Positions 25,045 through 32,519 of a DNA stretch of 37,366 nt are shown piece after piece. A program made the position numbers and the translations under genes. Under the pieces are notes generated by a model that worked only from the letters and a program-made list of their open reading frames with translations, was not told the DNA's origin and did no database searches. The stretch is from Veillonella sp. 3891 (GTDB taxonomy: Bacteria; Bacillota; Negativicutes; Veillonellales; Veillonellaceae): the NCBI RefSeq assembly GCF_003992315.1, contig NZ_RQVE01000015.1:1-37366 (forward strand), in the 5' to 3' direction. Position 1 is the first letter of the stretch. Each line of letters begins with the position of its first letter.

Positions 25045-26184
25045 ATGATTACAAATATTGCTCTGTACCATGTGCAGCTACCGATGAAGTTTACTTTCAA
25101 AACGGCAAAGGGCGAACTAGGTGTCAGGGATACTCTCATTGTTCGTTTGGAAGATGAAGCAGGCTATGTAGGCTACGGGGAATGCGTGGCCTTCGTAGAC
25201 CCTTTTTATACGCCAGAAACGGTGGCATCTTGTTGGAACACCTTATGCACACGATATTTGCCAAACCTATTAGGGCAAGAAGCAACCACCACATTACCAC
25301 AGCAATGGCTGGAGGAAGGAATGCCTATGACCGTGGCATCCGTGGAAAATGCTTTACTCCATCTGCAATGTGCTCGCTTAGAGGTCAATACGGTAGAATA
25401 CGTATTACAGCAGCCCATAGCGCCGACTGTGCCTACAGGAATTGTTATAGGCGAGGTTCCGCTAGATACTTTGGTGGATGCCGTGTCTGGTTATGTATCA
25501 CAAGGGTGTGAACGTATTAAACTGAAAGTATCCCCCAAGGATGGCTATGAACGTGTGAAACGAGTGCGTGCAGCCTATCCGGGCCTTATGTTAGCAGTGG
25601 ATGCGAATCAAAGTTATAGCTACCAAGAGATGGACAAAGTACGGGCTTTGAATGCATTTGATTTAGCATGTATAGAAGAGCCCTTTCAGATAGATAGTTT
25701 AGCAACCTATCAACAATATAGGTCAACACATGATTGGGGAATTACGACGCCTATATGTTTAGATGAATCAATTTTGAGTTATGACGATTTGGTCTATGCC
25801 CATAGCCATGAATTATTGGATGTGCTGAATGTAAAGGTAGGGCGTTTAGGTGGTCTTCGAGAAGCGGCTAAGGTCATTCAGTATTGTCGTGACCATGGAA
25901 TCCAGTACTGGATTGGGTCCATGGTGGAATCGAGCATTTCTAAATGGATGCATGTGCAATTAGCGGCTTTAGGCGATGCTTATATGCCGGGAGATTTGTC
26001 AGGTTCACTACGTTATTTTAATCGAGATTTGACTAAGCCACCCATTGTTAGTAGAATACAAGACTGCGGTACAAAGGGACTTTCACAATTTGTAGAGGTA
26101 CCTAACCGTGCTGGATTGGGTGTAGATGTTGATATAGAAGCGATAACATCATATTGTATACATAAGAAATTATGGCAGCTATAA
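25045..26184 (+). CDS. menC: o-Succinylbenzoate synthase
   Basis: The 379-aa enolase-superfamily enzyme dehydrates SHCHC to o-succinylbenzoate. Catalytic lysine pair K159-L-K161 (ERIKLKVS), metal ligands D186 (AVDANQS), E211 (CIEEPF) and D240 (CLDES), and the second lysine K264 (NVKVGRLGG) are all in place. The start at 25045 follows GAGAGGTG; the frame is open to 25000 but without an SD. Some relatives are N-acylamino acid racemases, but the men context settles it. A 97-bp gap separates it from menH with no terminator, so it is probably co-transcribed. Confidence 0.93.
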   Translation: MITNIALYHVQLPMKFTFKTAKGELGVRDTLIVRLEDEAGYVGYGECVAFVDPFYTPETVASCWNTLCTRYLPNLLGQEATTTLPQQWLEEGMPMTVASVENALLHLQCARLEVNTVEYVLQQPIAPTVPTGIVIGEVPLDTLVDAVSGYVSQGCERIKLKVSPKDGYERVKRVRAAYPGLMLAVDANQSYSYQEMDKVRALNAFDLACIEEPFQIDSLATYQQYRSTHDWGITTPICLDESILSYDDLVYAHSHELLDVLNVKVGRLGGLREAAKVIQYCRDHGIQYWIGSMVESSISKWMHVQLAALGDAYMPGDLSGSLRYFNRDLTKPPIVSRIQDCGTKGLSQFVEVPNRAGLGVDVDIEAITSYCIHKKLWQL

Positions 26185-26215
26185 CTGATTTGTATACTTT
26201 CACAGGACATGGATG

Positions 26216-26224
26216 TGGTATGAT
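26216..26224 (+). promoter_or_regulatory. Extended -10 promoter of the cysteine desulfidase gene
   Basis: TGGTATGAT is an extended -10 (TGn plus TATGAT) with a weak -35. The surrounding ATGTGGTATGATACAATA closely resembles the menF promoter context. The start codon is about 97 bp downstream, behind GTAGGAGG. Confidence 0.45.
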
Positions 26225-26320
26225 ACAATAAGTAGGTAGCATTTGAAAGTCTACAACTTATACGGTGCTAGTAGTTGGTGAAGTATAGCACTGTTACGAT
26301 AGAGTAAGTAGGAGGTTTGT

Positions 26321-27562
26321 ATGAAAGAGTACATAGATTTATTAAAACGTGAGGTAAAACCTGCCTTCGGTTGTACAGAGCCAATTGCCTTGGCGTTTGC
26401 AGCGGCGAAAGCGGCAGAACTGTTGGGAGTTCGACCAGATCATATTCACGGCCGTTTAAGCGGTAATATTATTAAAAATGCGAAAAGTGTGACCATCCCA
26501 AATTCAGAGGGGCGTACTGGCATTTACTATAGTCTTATTTTAGGCACCTTAGTAGGCACAGCGGCAAAAGAATTAGAAGTGTTAGAGGACCTTACGCATG
26601 AACAAGTAGTAGAGGCAGACCGTTTATTTGAAGCGGATTACTGTGACATCGAGTTAGCAGAAGGGGTAGAAAATCTATTCATCGAAGTCACTGCCGTTGC
26701 TGGTGAGCATACGTCTAAGGTGATTGTACAAAATACGCATACCACGATTTCTTATGCAGAAAAAGATGGGGAAGTGTTGATTGCTTTATCTGCAGAAGAA
26801 GTGGCAAAGCATTCTATGGAATTATGTTTTGACTCTTGCTATGAATTTGCTAGTACGGTAGATGCAAAGGAATTAGAAGACATTTTAGGACCACAATTAG
26901 ATTTGAATATGGCCATAGCCGAAGAAGGCATGAAAAATAATTATGGTTCTAACATTGGTAAATTGATTATTTCCAACTCTTCCTCTATTGCAGATAAAGC
27001 GCGTGCCTATGCTGCAGCTGGCTCTGATGCTCGTATGGACGGCTGTTCTATGCCTGTTATGATTAACTGCGGTAGTGGTAACCAAGGTATTACATTGTCT
27101 GTACCTATTATGATGTATGCCAAAGAATATGGTATCGATCGTGACCATACGTTACGCTCCTTAGCCTTAGCCAATGTGCTAGCTCTATACATTAAACAAT
27201 ATATTGGTCGTTTGAGTGCTTACTGTGGTGTGGTGAGTGCAGCCTCTGCCACAGCCGCTGGTGTAGCATTCTTGCTCAATGAATCTAAGGAAGTAGTTTG
27301 GGAAACATTATCAAATGCATTAGCAGGCACATCTGGTGTAGTTTGTGATGGAGCGAAAGCATCGTGTGCTATGAAAATTGGTATGTCCCTTGGTAATTCC
27401 TTATTGGCATATACTCAAGCAAAGACGGATAATAGCTTTAAAGCAGGCCAAGGTATCGTCAAAGAAGACATTGACCATACAGTGCAAACGGTAGCGACCA
27501 TCGCCCGTGAGGGAATGAAGCAAACCGATGTTGTTATCTTAGAAACGATGTTAGAAAAGTAA
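26321..27562 (+). CDS. cyuA: L-cysteine desulfidase (CyuA/YhaM family)
   Basis: The 413-aa cytoplasmic enzyme begins MKEYIDLLKREVKPAFGCTE; PAFGCTEPIALA is the family hallmark. Cysteines likely to hold the [4Fe-4S] cluster are C18 and those in the INCGSGNQG and VVCDGAKASCAMK motifs. The glycine-rich SGNIIKNAKSVTIPN region is also typical. Members of the family, related to the serine dehydratase alpha chain, split L-cysteine to pyruvate, ammonia and H2S. It stands alone behind its own promoter. The genus is known for sulfide production from cysteine, which would fit. Activity on serine or other substrates is not excluded. Confidence 0.88.
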   Translation: MKEYIDLLKREVKPAFGCTEPIALAFAAAKAAELLGVRPDHIHGRLSGNIIKNAKSVTIPNSEGRTGIYYSLILGTLVGTAAKELEVLEDLTHEQVVEADRLFEADYCDIELAEGVENLFIEVTAVAGEHTSKVIVQNTHTTISYAEKDGEVLIALSAEEVAKHSMELCFDSCYEFASTVDAKELEDILGPQLDLNMAIAEEGMKNNYGSNIGKLIISNSSSIADKARAYAAAGSDARMDGCSMPVMINCGSGNQGITLSVPIMMYAKEYGIDRDHTLRSLALANVLALYIKQYIGRLSAYCGVVSAASATAAGVAFLLNESKEVVWETLSNALAGTSGVVCDGAKASCAMKIGMSLGNSLLAYTQAKTDNSFKAGQGIVKEDIDHTVQTVATIAREGMKQTDVVILETMLEK

Positions 27563-27586
27563 TCTATGCATTATTGGTATAGAGAA

Positions 27587-27601
27587 TGAGAACAATTCTA
27601 T
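27587..27601. promoter_or_regulatory. PerR-like box upstream of the peroxiredoxin gene
   Basis: TGAGAACAATTCTAT matches the PerR-type consensus TTAGAATNATTCTAA at 11 of 14 defined positions and has AGAA/TTCT arms. It ends one base before the -35 hexamer, the kind of place from which a repressor would block RNA polymerase. Peroxide-responsive control of ahpC by PerR is known in Firmicutes; here it is inferred. Confidence 0.5.
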
Positions 27602-27602
27602 A

Positions 27603-27631
27603 TTGATTTTTATAAAAGTATAGTGTATGAT
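27603..27631 (+). promoter_or_regulatory. Promoter of the peroxiredoxin gene
   Basis: TTGATT (27603-27608) and TATGAT (27626-27631) have exactly 17-bp spacing. Transcription would start near 27638, about 70 bp before the ATG at 27709, which has AAAGGAG upstream. Confidence 0.6.
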
Positions 27632-27708
27632 AGATACATAGATTGATTAGATAGTCACATACTTAGTATGTGCTATGCATAGGTTGTTGCATTAAAGGAG
27701 ATATTAGA

Positions 27709-28272
27709 ATGGCAATCATCGGTAAACAACTACCAGCGTTTGAATTAGACGCATTCCGTAAACCTGAAATTATTAAAGTAAGCAATAAAGATATCGAAGG
27801 TAAATGGAGCGTATTTGTATTCTATCCAGCAGACTTCACATTTGTGTGCCCAACAGAATTGGCAGACTTACAAGATCAATACGCAGAATTGAAAGATTTG
27901 GGCGTAGAAGTGTTCTCCGTGTCTGTTGACTCTGCATTCGTTCACAAAGCGTGGTCCGATGCATCTCCTACAATCAATAAAATCGAATACACTATGTTAT
28001 CCGATATTAAACATGAATTAGCTGACTTCTTCGATACATTCTCTGAAGAATCTGGCCAAGCCTATCGTGGTTCTTTCGTAGTAGACCCAGAAGGCATCGT
28101 TCGTGCCGCAGAAATTTGCGACATGGGCGTAGGTCGTTCCGCTGCTGAGTTAGTACGTAAAGTACAAGCTTGCCAATTTGTTGCAAAACATGGCGAAGTA
28201 TGCCCAGCAAAATGGACTCCTGGTGAAAAAACATTGAACCCAGCAGACCTTGGCTTAGTTGGCAAAATCTAA
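27709..28272 (+). CDS. ahpC: Alkyl hydroperoxide reductase subunit C, 2-Cys peroxiredoxin
   Basis: The 187-aa enzyme reduces hydrogen peroxide and organic hydroperoxides. The peroxidatic cysteine is C47 in DFTFVCPTEL, and the resolving cysteine C165 lies in GEVCPAKW, so it is a typical AhpC. The start at 27709 is set by AAAGGAG at 27695-27701; the frame is open upstream to 27670 without an SD. There is no ahpF next to it, so the reductant must come from elsewhere. Codon use is very biased toward ribosomal-gene-like codons, suggesting high expression. Confidence 0.95.
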   Translation: MAIIGKQLPAFELDAFRKPEIIKVSNKDIEGKWSVFVFYPADFTFVCPTELADLQDQYAELKDLGVEVFSVSVDSAFVHKAWSDASPTINKIEYTMLSDIKHELADFFDTFSEESGQAYRGSFVVDPEGIVRAAEICDMGVGRSAAELVRKVQACQFVAKHGEVCPAKWTPGEKTLNPADLGLVGKI

Positions 28273-28295
28273 TGTAAATAAACAGCCCTTTTAGA

Positions 28296-28350
28296 CTTTG
28301 TGGTTCGAGATTCTTCTCCCTCTCTCTATCGAGTCTCGAACAACACAAGG
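28296..28350. repeat. Long imperfect inverted repeat downstream of ahpC
   Basis: GTTCGAGA (28303-28310) pairs with TCTCGAAC (28334-28341). Outside a 2-nt bulge, CTTTGTG pairs with CACAAGG. The loop is 23 nt and pyrimidine-rich. No T-run follows, so it may be a 3' stabilising structure for the ahpC mRNA rather than a terminator. Confidence 0.5.
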
Positions 28351-28422
28351 TGTACTAAATGAGCATGTTGACTATATTTGTAAACTTTCCTAAGAACACA
28401 TCTTAGATCCTTTACTTCCCAT

Positions 28423-28453
28423 AAAAACGGCAAAGCTATGCTTTGCCGTTTTT
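28423..28453. terminator. Bidirectional terminator between ahpC and arsR
   Basis: AAAAACGGCAAAG (28423-28435) and CTTTGCCGTTTTT (28441-28453) are perfect 13-nt arms around CTATG, with A-run and T-run ends. It lies about 150 bp after the ahpC stop. Confidence 0.88.
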
Positions 28454-28535
28454 ATCTTTCAGAAATTATATAGTGCTATTACTAAAAGGTATCCTTTATT
28501 CATTTAAATTATTAGATTTAGTTTAAAAATTTGTA

Positions 28536-28541
28536 TATAAT
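28536..28541 (+). promoter_or_regulatory. Candidate -10 of the arsR-dinB operon
   Basis: TATAAT sits in a very AT-rich stretch about 45 bp before the ATG. The -35 (TTAGAT, 28512-28517) is weak. An ArsR-type repressor usually binds its own promoter, but I see no clear 12-2-12 palindrome. Confidence 0.4.
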
Positions 28542-28583
28542 AAGGGGGTAAGGTTACACTAGAATACATATAGGAGAATGAGA

Positions 28584-28934
28584 ATGTTAGAAGTTACATA
28601 CGAACGATTGGCAGCGATTTTTAAAGCCCTTAGCGATGAAACAAGATTGCACATTGTAGACATGTTGTCTTGTAATGAATTATGTGCTTGTGATATTTTG
28701 GCTAGTTTTGAGTTATCTCAATCTACCCTTAGTTATCATATGAAAATTTTAATTGATGCAGGTATTGTGAATTCTGTGCGTAGCGGTTTGTGGACTCGCT
28801 ATTCCATTAATGAAGAAGCATTTGATGAATTTGTTAAATTCTTGCCTGAATTATATAAAACAAAAGATGAGTGCATTTGCGCACAAATTAAATACTGTCG
28901 CATCGAAGACGCTCCTCAAGCGGCGGCAGAATAA
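28584..28934 (+). CDS. ArsR/SmtB-family thiol-rich transcriptional regulator
   Basis: The 116-aa winged-helix repressor has recognition helix region LSQSTLSYHMKILIDAGIV. Six cysteines: C30, C34 and C36 in SCNELCACDIL, aligned with the ELCVCDL arsenic/antimony site of plasmid ArsR, and C97, C99 and C105 in the C-terminal helix (DECICAQIKYC). This could sense As(III) or another thiophilic ligand, or act as a thiol/persulfide switch like the BigR/SqrR branch. No arsenite pump or arsenate reductase is visible here. ATG 28584 is preferred (AGGAG seven bases upstream); ATG 28578 is too close. It is one base from dinB, so it probably controls that operon. Confidence 0.88.
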   Translation: MLEVTYERLAAIFKALSDETRLHIVDMLSCNELCACDILASFELSQSTLSYHMKILIDAGIVNSVRSGLWTRYSINEEAFDEFVKFLPELYKTKDECICAQIKYCRIEDAPQAAAE

Positions 28935-28935
28935 T

Positions 28936-30117
28936 ATGAAACGTTGGATTATGCATGTAGACATGGATGCTTTCTTTGCATCTGTAGAACAACATGATCG
29001 TCCAGAATTACAAGGTCACCCTGTTATCGTGGGTGGCCTTTCTTCACGTGGTGTGGTGGCTACATGCAGCTATGAAGCGAGAAAGTTTGGCGTGCGTTCT
29101 GCTATGCCCATTGGGAAGGCTAGAAAATTATGTCCAGATGGTATCTATCTATTGCCAAGGATAGAACGGTATCACGAAATCTCTGATCAAATTCATGAGG
29201 TATTGCATCGGTTTAGTCCCTATTTAGAGCCCATTTCTATGGATGAGGCGTTTTTAGATATTTCAGGGCTAGGAAAACTCTATGAATCGCCTATGGCAGT
29301 AGGACGTGCTGTGAAAGAACAAATTAGGTCTTTAACCGGTCTAGTCGCCTCTGTCGGGATTGGACCGAATAAGTTTTTAGCGAAGCTTGCATCGGATTTG
29401 AAAAAACCGGATGGCTTATATATTATTCCTCATGGGCAAGAGGTAGCACATATTGGGCGCTTACCAGTGCGTAGATTGTGGGGCGTAGGGGTCCATATGG
29501 AACAAGCTTTACAACGAGGGGGCTTTCATCAGATTCAAGATATTGCGCGCCTAGAGTCCTATCACGAGTTAGAACCTTATTGCGGACATCAAAGTGAACG
29601 CATCTATTTGTTGTCTAAAGGTATTGATCATCGTCCCATTGAGTGGAATCGTGAATTGCAATCCGTAGGCAATGAACTGACCTATGAAAGAGATTTAATA
29701 GATACAGAGGAAATCGACCATGAATGGCGATACTTTGCACACCATGTAGCGAAACGATTGCGCCAGAAAGGGCTCAAAGGTCATACGATAGCCATCAAAG
29801 TGCGATTGCCAGATTTTACCACTAAAACACGGCAAAAACGATTATCCTATCAGACGGACCGAGAAGATGTATTGTATGAGACGGCGTGTGTATTATATAA
29901 TAAACTTAATGTACAGGGACCGTTTCGCTTGTTAGGAATTACGGTCAGTGGCTTTCACCAGCAGGTGGAACAAGAGTCGCTTTTTCATAGTGAAGAAACA
30001 GAGCCAGATCGGTTAGCGCAAGTGCTAGATACCTTGGAAGAACGGTTTGGAGAAGATATTGTCACCACGGGAGCCCTGTGGAAACGAAAGTTGAAGGATG
30101 ACACGACATCGTCTTAG
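28936..30117 (+). CDS. dinB: DNA polymerase IV (Y family)
   Basis: The 393-aa translesion polymerase starts one base after the arsR-type gene. Catalytic residues D9 and D103-E104 lie in HVDMDAFFASVE and SMDEAFLD, with steric-gate F13 at the E. coli position. The helix-hairpin-helix (LPVRRLWGVG) and little-finger domain follow. The beta-clamp motif QESLF is at residues 346-350. It copies past damage with low fidelity. Being behind an ArsR-type regulator rather than an obvious LexA promoter is unusual. Confidence 0.95.
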   Translation: MKRWIMHVDMDAFFASVEQHDRPELQGHPVIVGGLSSRGVVATCSYEARKFGVRSAMPIGKARKLCPDGIYLLPRIERYHEISDQIHEVLHRFSPYLEPISMDEAFLDISGLGKLYESPMAVGRAVKEQIRSLTGLVASVGIGPNKFLAKLASDLKKPDGLYIIPHGQEVAHIGRLPVRRLWGVGVHMEQALQRGGFHQIQDIARLESYHELEPYCGHQSERIYLLSKGIDHRPIEWNRELQSVGNELTYERDLIDTEEIDHEWRYFAHHVAKRLRQKGLKGHTIAIKVRLPDFTTKTRQKRLSYQTDREDVLYETACVLYNKLNVQGPFRLLGITVSGFHQQVEQESLFHSEETEPDRLAQVLDTLEERFGEDIVTTGALWKRKLKDDTTSS

Positions 30118-30126
30118 GAGGATAGT

Positions 30127-31089
30127 ATGCAACAATATGTATTGGATCAGGAACAGATTGAGGAATTGTTACAAGGATTGCAGACAGCCTATGGTCATTG
30201 CAAGGAAGTGCAACAGCAATATGTGGCGAATTTAGAGACGCAACATATGGAATCACCTGAAATGGCTATGGAAGTGGTAGAAGATTTAGAAAACTTTGCT
30301 CATATGTTGGCGCTACTAGGAAAACAATGGGAAGAATTGCGTAGTCTCCAAAGTATGGTAAGGGAGCACTATCTGTGTGATATGATATCTTCCTTAGAAG
30401 AGCCAACAGAAGTAGAATCTATGGCTGAGGAAGGTGTGGAAGGCTATGATGTAGGTGTTGCTTTAGGTGTAGACTTTGTGATGGCTGACCGCTGGCAAGG
30501 GGAAGAATCTGTCGAAGAAGTTGTGGAAACCGTTGAACTAAAGCCAGTATCAAGTTCGTTTATGGATTTATTTAGCAGTGCTAGCGAAACGATGCGTATC
30601 CATGAGTATGACTATGATGACTGGGAGTTGGCAGATGAGGACCGTGCGGATGTTAGTCAAGAGGAGACTGTGATAGACTTAACAAAACAAACTAGTACAG
30701 AGTCTCACTTGTATGATACCTTCAAGATGGGAAAACCGAAAAAAGAACATAAAAAACGTTGTAAACATTGCACAGAAGATTCTCCCATCCCAGAAGAACG
30801 CGAGAAATGTTGCATTGTGAAACAAGAAAAAAAGAAAAAGAAGGAGAAAAGCAAGGATAAGTCGAAACATAAAAAAGAGAGCCCTTCTGTAGACAAGTGG
30901 GCGAAAAAGCTATCTAAATGGGAACGCTATGCAGAAGAGCATGGTGACGCATGGACGGAAAAAGTCTTACAAAAAGTAGCCAAAAAAGCAGAGAAAAAGG
31001 CAGAGAAAAAAGCGGAAAAGCGTGGGATGAAAGCGATCTTTAAGAAGCATAAGTTAGATCGGTTTGCGAAGCTAACTAAGGAGGACTAA
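30127..31089 (+). CDS. Unknown charged protein with acidic front and lysine-rich tail
   Basis: The 320-aa protein has no signal peptide or membrane span. Residues 1-85 look helical (EQIEELLQGLQTAYGHCKEV). The middle is acidic (EYDYDDWELADEDRADV). From about residue 205 it is extremely lysine-rich. A CKHC at 212-215 and a CC at 228-229 could form a small metal site. The end has a KKAEKKAEKKAEKR repeat and IFKKHKLDRFAKLTKED. It starts 9 bp after dinB behind AGGAGG, so it is co-transcribed. A nucleic-acid-binding or scaffold role would fit the tail, but I do not recognise the family. Confidence 0.8.
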   Translation: MQQYVLDQEQIEELLQGLQTAYGHCKEVQQQYVANLETQHMESPEMAMEVVEDLENFAHMLALLGKQWEELRSLQSMVREHYLCDMISSLEEPTEVESMAEEGVEGYDVGVALGVDFVMADRWQGEESVEEVVETVELKPVSSSFMDLFSSASETMRIHEYDYDDWELADEDRADVSQEETVIDLTKQTSTESHLYDTFKMGKPKKEHKKRCKHCTEDSPIPEEREKCCIVKQEKKKKKEKSKDKSKHKKESPSVDKWAKKLSKWERYAEEHGDAWTEKVLQKVAKKAEKKAEKKAEKRGMKAIFKKHKLDRFAKLTKED

Positions 31090-31092
31090 GAT

Positions 31093-31878
31093 ATGGATGT
31101 CGTCAGTATATTAGGATTTATTTTGTTAGGCGTTGCTGTGGCTGCTCTAGGAACCATCATTGGTGCTGGCGGTGGTATTATCTTTGTACCGGTGTTTTTA
31201 TATTTCTTTCCAGAGTGGACACCAGCCATGGTGGTAGGTACTTCTTTGTTTACAGTAACTTGTAATGCTATTTCCGGAACCATTGCCTATGTGAAACAGA
31301 AAAAAATACTCTACAGCGCAGCGATTTTATTTAGCATTGCTACCTTCCCTGGGTCCATCATTGGCGCTCATGTGGCGGAATACTTTGATGGTAGCGGATT
31401 CCGATTCTGGTTTGGTTCTTTCTTGCTTATCATGTCCGGGTTTATTGGCTACAAAAACATGCGAAAAGGAGAGCGTAAAGAAGAATCCTTGCAGTTAGAA
31501 GAATTGACCTATAATAAAACAGTTGGTGTATTGGTGAGTGTTGTGGTAGGCTTCTTATCCAGTTTATTTGGCATCGGTGGTGGATTGATTCACGTGCCAG
31601 CCTTAATTTATATGATGGGATTCCCTACGCATATGGCAACGGCTACGAGTCATTTTATCCTAGCTACCTCCACATCGGTTGGCACACTGACCCACTTTTT
31701 GAACGGACATATCCATTTTGAGGTGGCCATCCCTTGCGGTATTGGCGCTTTATTAGGTGGGCAACTAGGTGCCTATATTGCCAAACGATTACGAGCAAAA
31801 ACAATCCTGATTGGTTTATCTATTGGGGTTGGCATCTTAGCGTTGCGATTGATTTACACATCTCATGTATTGTTCTAA
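31093..31878 (+). CDS. TauE/SafE-family sulfite exporter-like permease
   Basis: The 261-aa inner-membrane protein has about eight hydrophobic spans in two related halves, each with a glycine-rich motif: TIIGAGGGIIFVPVFLYFFP near the N-terminus and SLFGIGGGLIHVPALIYMMG at mid-protein. These repeated GxGGGxxxVP motifs are the family hallmark. Members export sulfite, sulfoacetate or related anions, and several are linked to sulfur handling. It starts 3 bp after the previous gene, with AAGGAGGA over that gene's end. The substrate is unknown. Confidence 0.88.
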   Translation: MDVVSILGFILLGVAVAALGTIIGAGGGIIFVPVFLYFFPEWTPAMVVGTSLFTVTCNAISGTIAYVKQKKILYSAAILFSIATFPGSIIGAHVAEYFDGSGFRFWFGSFLLIMSGFIGYKNMRKGERKEESLQLEELTYNKTVGVLVSVVVGFLSSLFGIGGGLIHVPALIYMMGFPTHMATATSHFILATSTSVGTLTHFLNGHIHFEVAIPCGIGALLGGQLGAYIAKRLRAKTILIGLSIGVGILALRLIYTSHVLF

Positions 31879-31911
31879 GATATAGAGAACAGATTAAATA
31901 GAGAGGATACT

Positions 31912-32334
31912 ATGGGAAAAGGAAAGAAAAAGAAGCAACACCAATCACAGCCACAGCAAACGATTACAACAGCCCGTTTGACGACGATGATCAAATGGAT
32001 GCTGTTCATCAATCATTTGGCGTTGTGCTGGTTCTTTAATGGCAGGGCAGACATGAGTTTACTAGCTACTAATATGTTGGGCGGCTTAGTTCTTTGTGGG
32101 ATTTACTGGATGCGTTTCAAGAAAGAAATGTTCATGGATGCAGAGGTAGAGCGTGGTATGCGCTACGTATTATCCTATATTCTGATGACCATGACTGCCT
32201 TCTTTTACACCTTGGCGATGTATCGTTCGGGTGAGTTAACAGACACCATGTATTTGATTATTACAGGGGCTAGTTTCTTTGTATGGTTCTGCTTGTACAG
32301 CGCTACACAAGGATTGATTAAGAAAAGTGAATAA
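31912..32334 (+). CDS. Unknown small membrane protein with basic N-terminus
   Basis: The 140-aa protein begins MGKGKKKKQHQSQPQQTITT, a basic, glutamine-rich cytoplasmic leader. Four hydrophobic segments follow (around MLFINHLALCWFF, ATNMLGGLVLCGIYW, YVLSYILMTMTAFFYTL and LIITGASFFVWFCLY). It ends in KKSE. No catalytic motif is seen. It lies 33 bp after the TauE-like gene with no terminator between, and a terminator follows, so it is the last gene of the arsR-dinB unit. Confidence 0.75.
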   Translation: MGKGKKKKQHQSQPQQTITTARLTTMIKWMLFINHLALCWFFNGRADMSLLATNMLGGLVLCGIYWMRFKKEMFMDAEVERGMRYVLSYILMTMTAFFYTLAMYRSGELTDTMYLIITGASFFVWFCLYSATQGLIKKSE

Positions 32335-32344
32335 TATGTGATAT

Positions 32345-32380
32345 AAGTTCTCGTTATGTTATAGGTAACGGGAACTTTTT
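32345..32380 (+). terminator. Terminator of the arsR-dinB operon
   Basis: AAGTTCTCGTTA (32345-32356) pairs with TAACGGGAACTT (32366-32377), 12 positions with one G-U pair, followed by a T-run. It ends the five-gene unit. Confidence 0.85.
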
Positions 32381-32416
32381 ACATCCAAATATTTCGATAA
32401 ACTATATGAAAAACTA

Positions 32417-32445
32417 TTGCATTTTCTAATTTACTATGCTAAGAT
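32417..32445 (+). promoter_or_regulatory. Promoter of dps
   Basis: TTGCAT (32417-32422) and TAAGAT (32440-32445) have a 17-bp spacer. Transcription would start near 32452, about 68 bp before the ATG. Confidence 0.5.
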
Positions 32446-32460
32446 ATGTACATAACAAAT

Positions 32461-32495
32461 AATAATTATTAATTGCTAATTATACTAATTAGCAA
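32461..32495. promoter_or_regulatory. Palindromic operator candidate in the dps leader
   Basis: At 32473-32495 the arm TTGCTAATTA is followed by TAC and then its exact reverse complement: perfect 10-nt arms in a 23-bp site. Directly before it, AATAATTATT (32461-32470) is another perfect palindrome. Both lie just after the expected transcript start, a classic place for a repressor to act. The centre fits a PerR-type box at only 10 of 14 positions, so the regulator is uncertain. Confidence 0.55.
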
Positions 32496-32519
32496 AAACT
32501 AAGAAAAGGAGAACAAGTT

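Larger units (their letters stand above)
28273..28583. other. ahpC-arsR intergenic region
   Basis: This 311-bp gene-free stretch contains a long imperfect hairpin, a strong bidirectional terminator and an AT-rich promoter region for the arsR-type gene, each listed separately. No open frame with an SD is visible. Confidence 0.6.

Noticed and set aside
30679-30896. Two phenylalanine/leucine-rich minus-strand frames that look like membrane proteins
   Set aside because: They are the complement of lysine-rich AAA/AAG codons (giving Phe/Leu) in the gene at 30127-31089.
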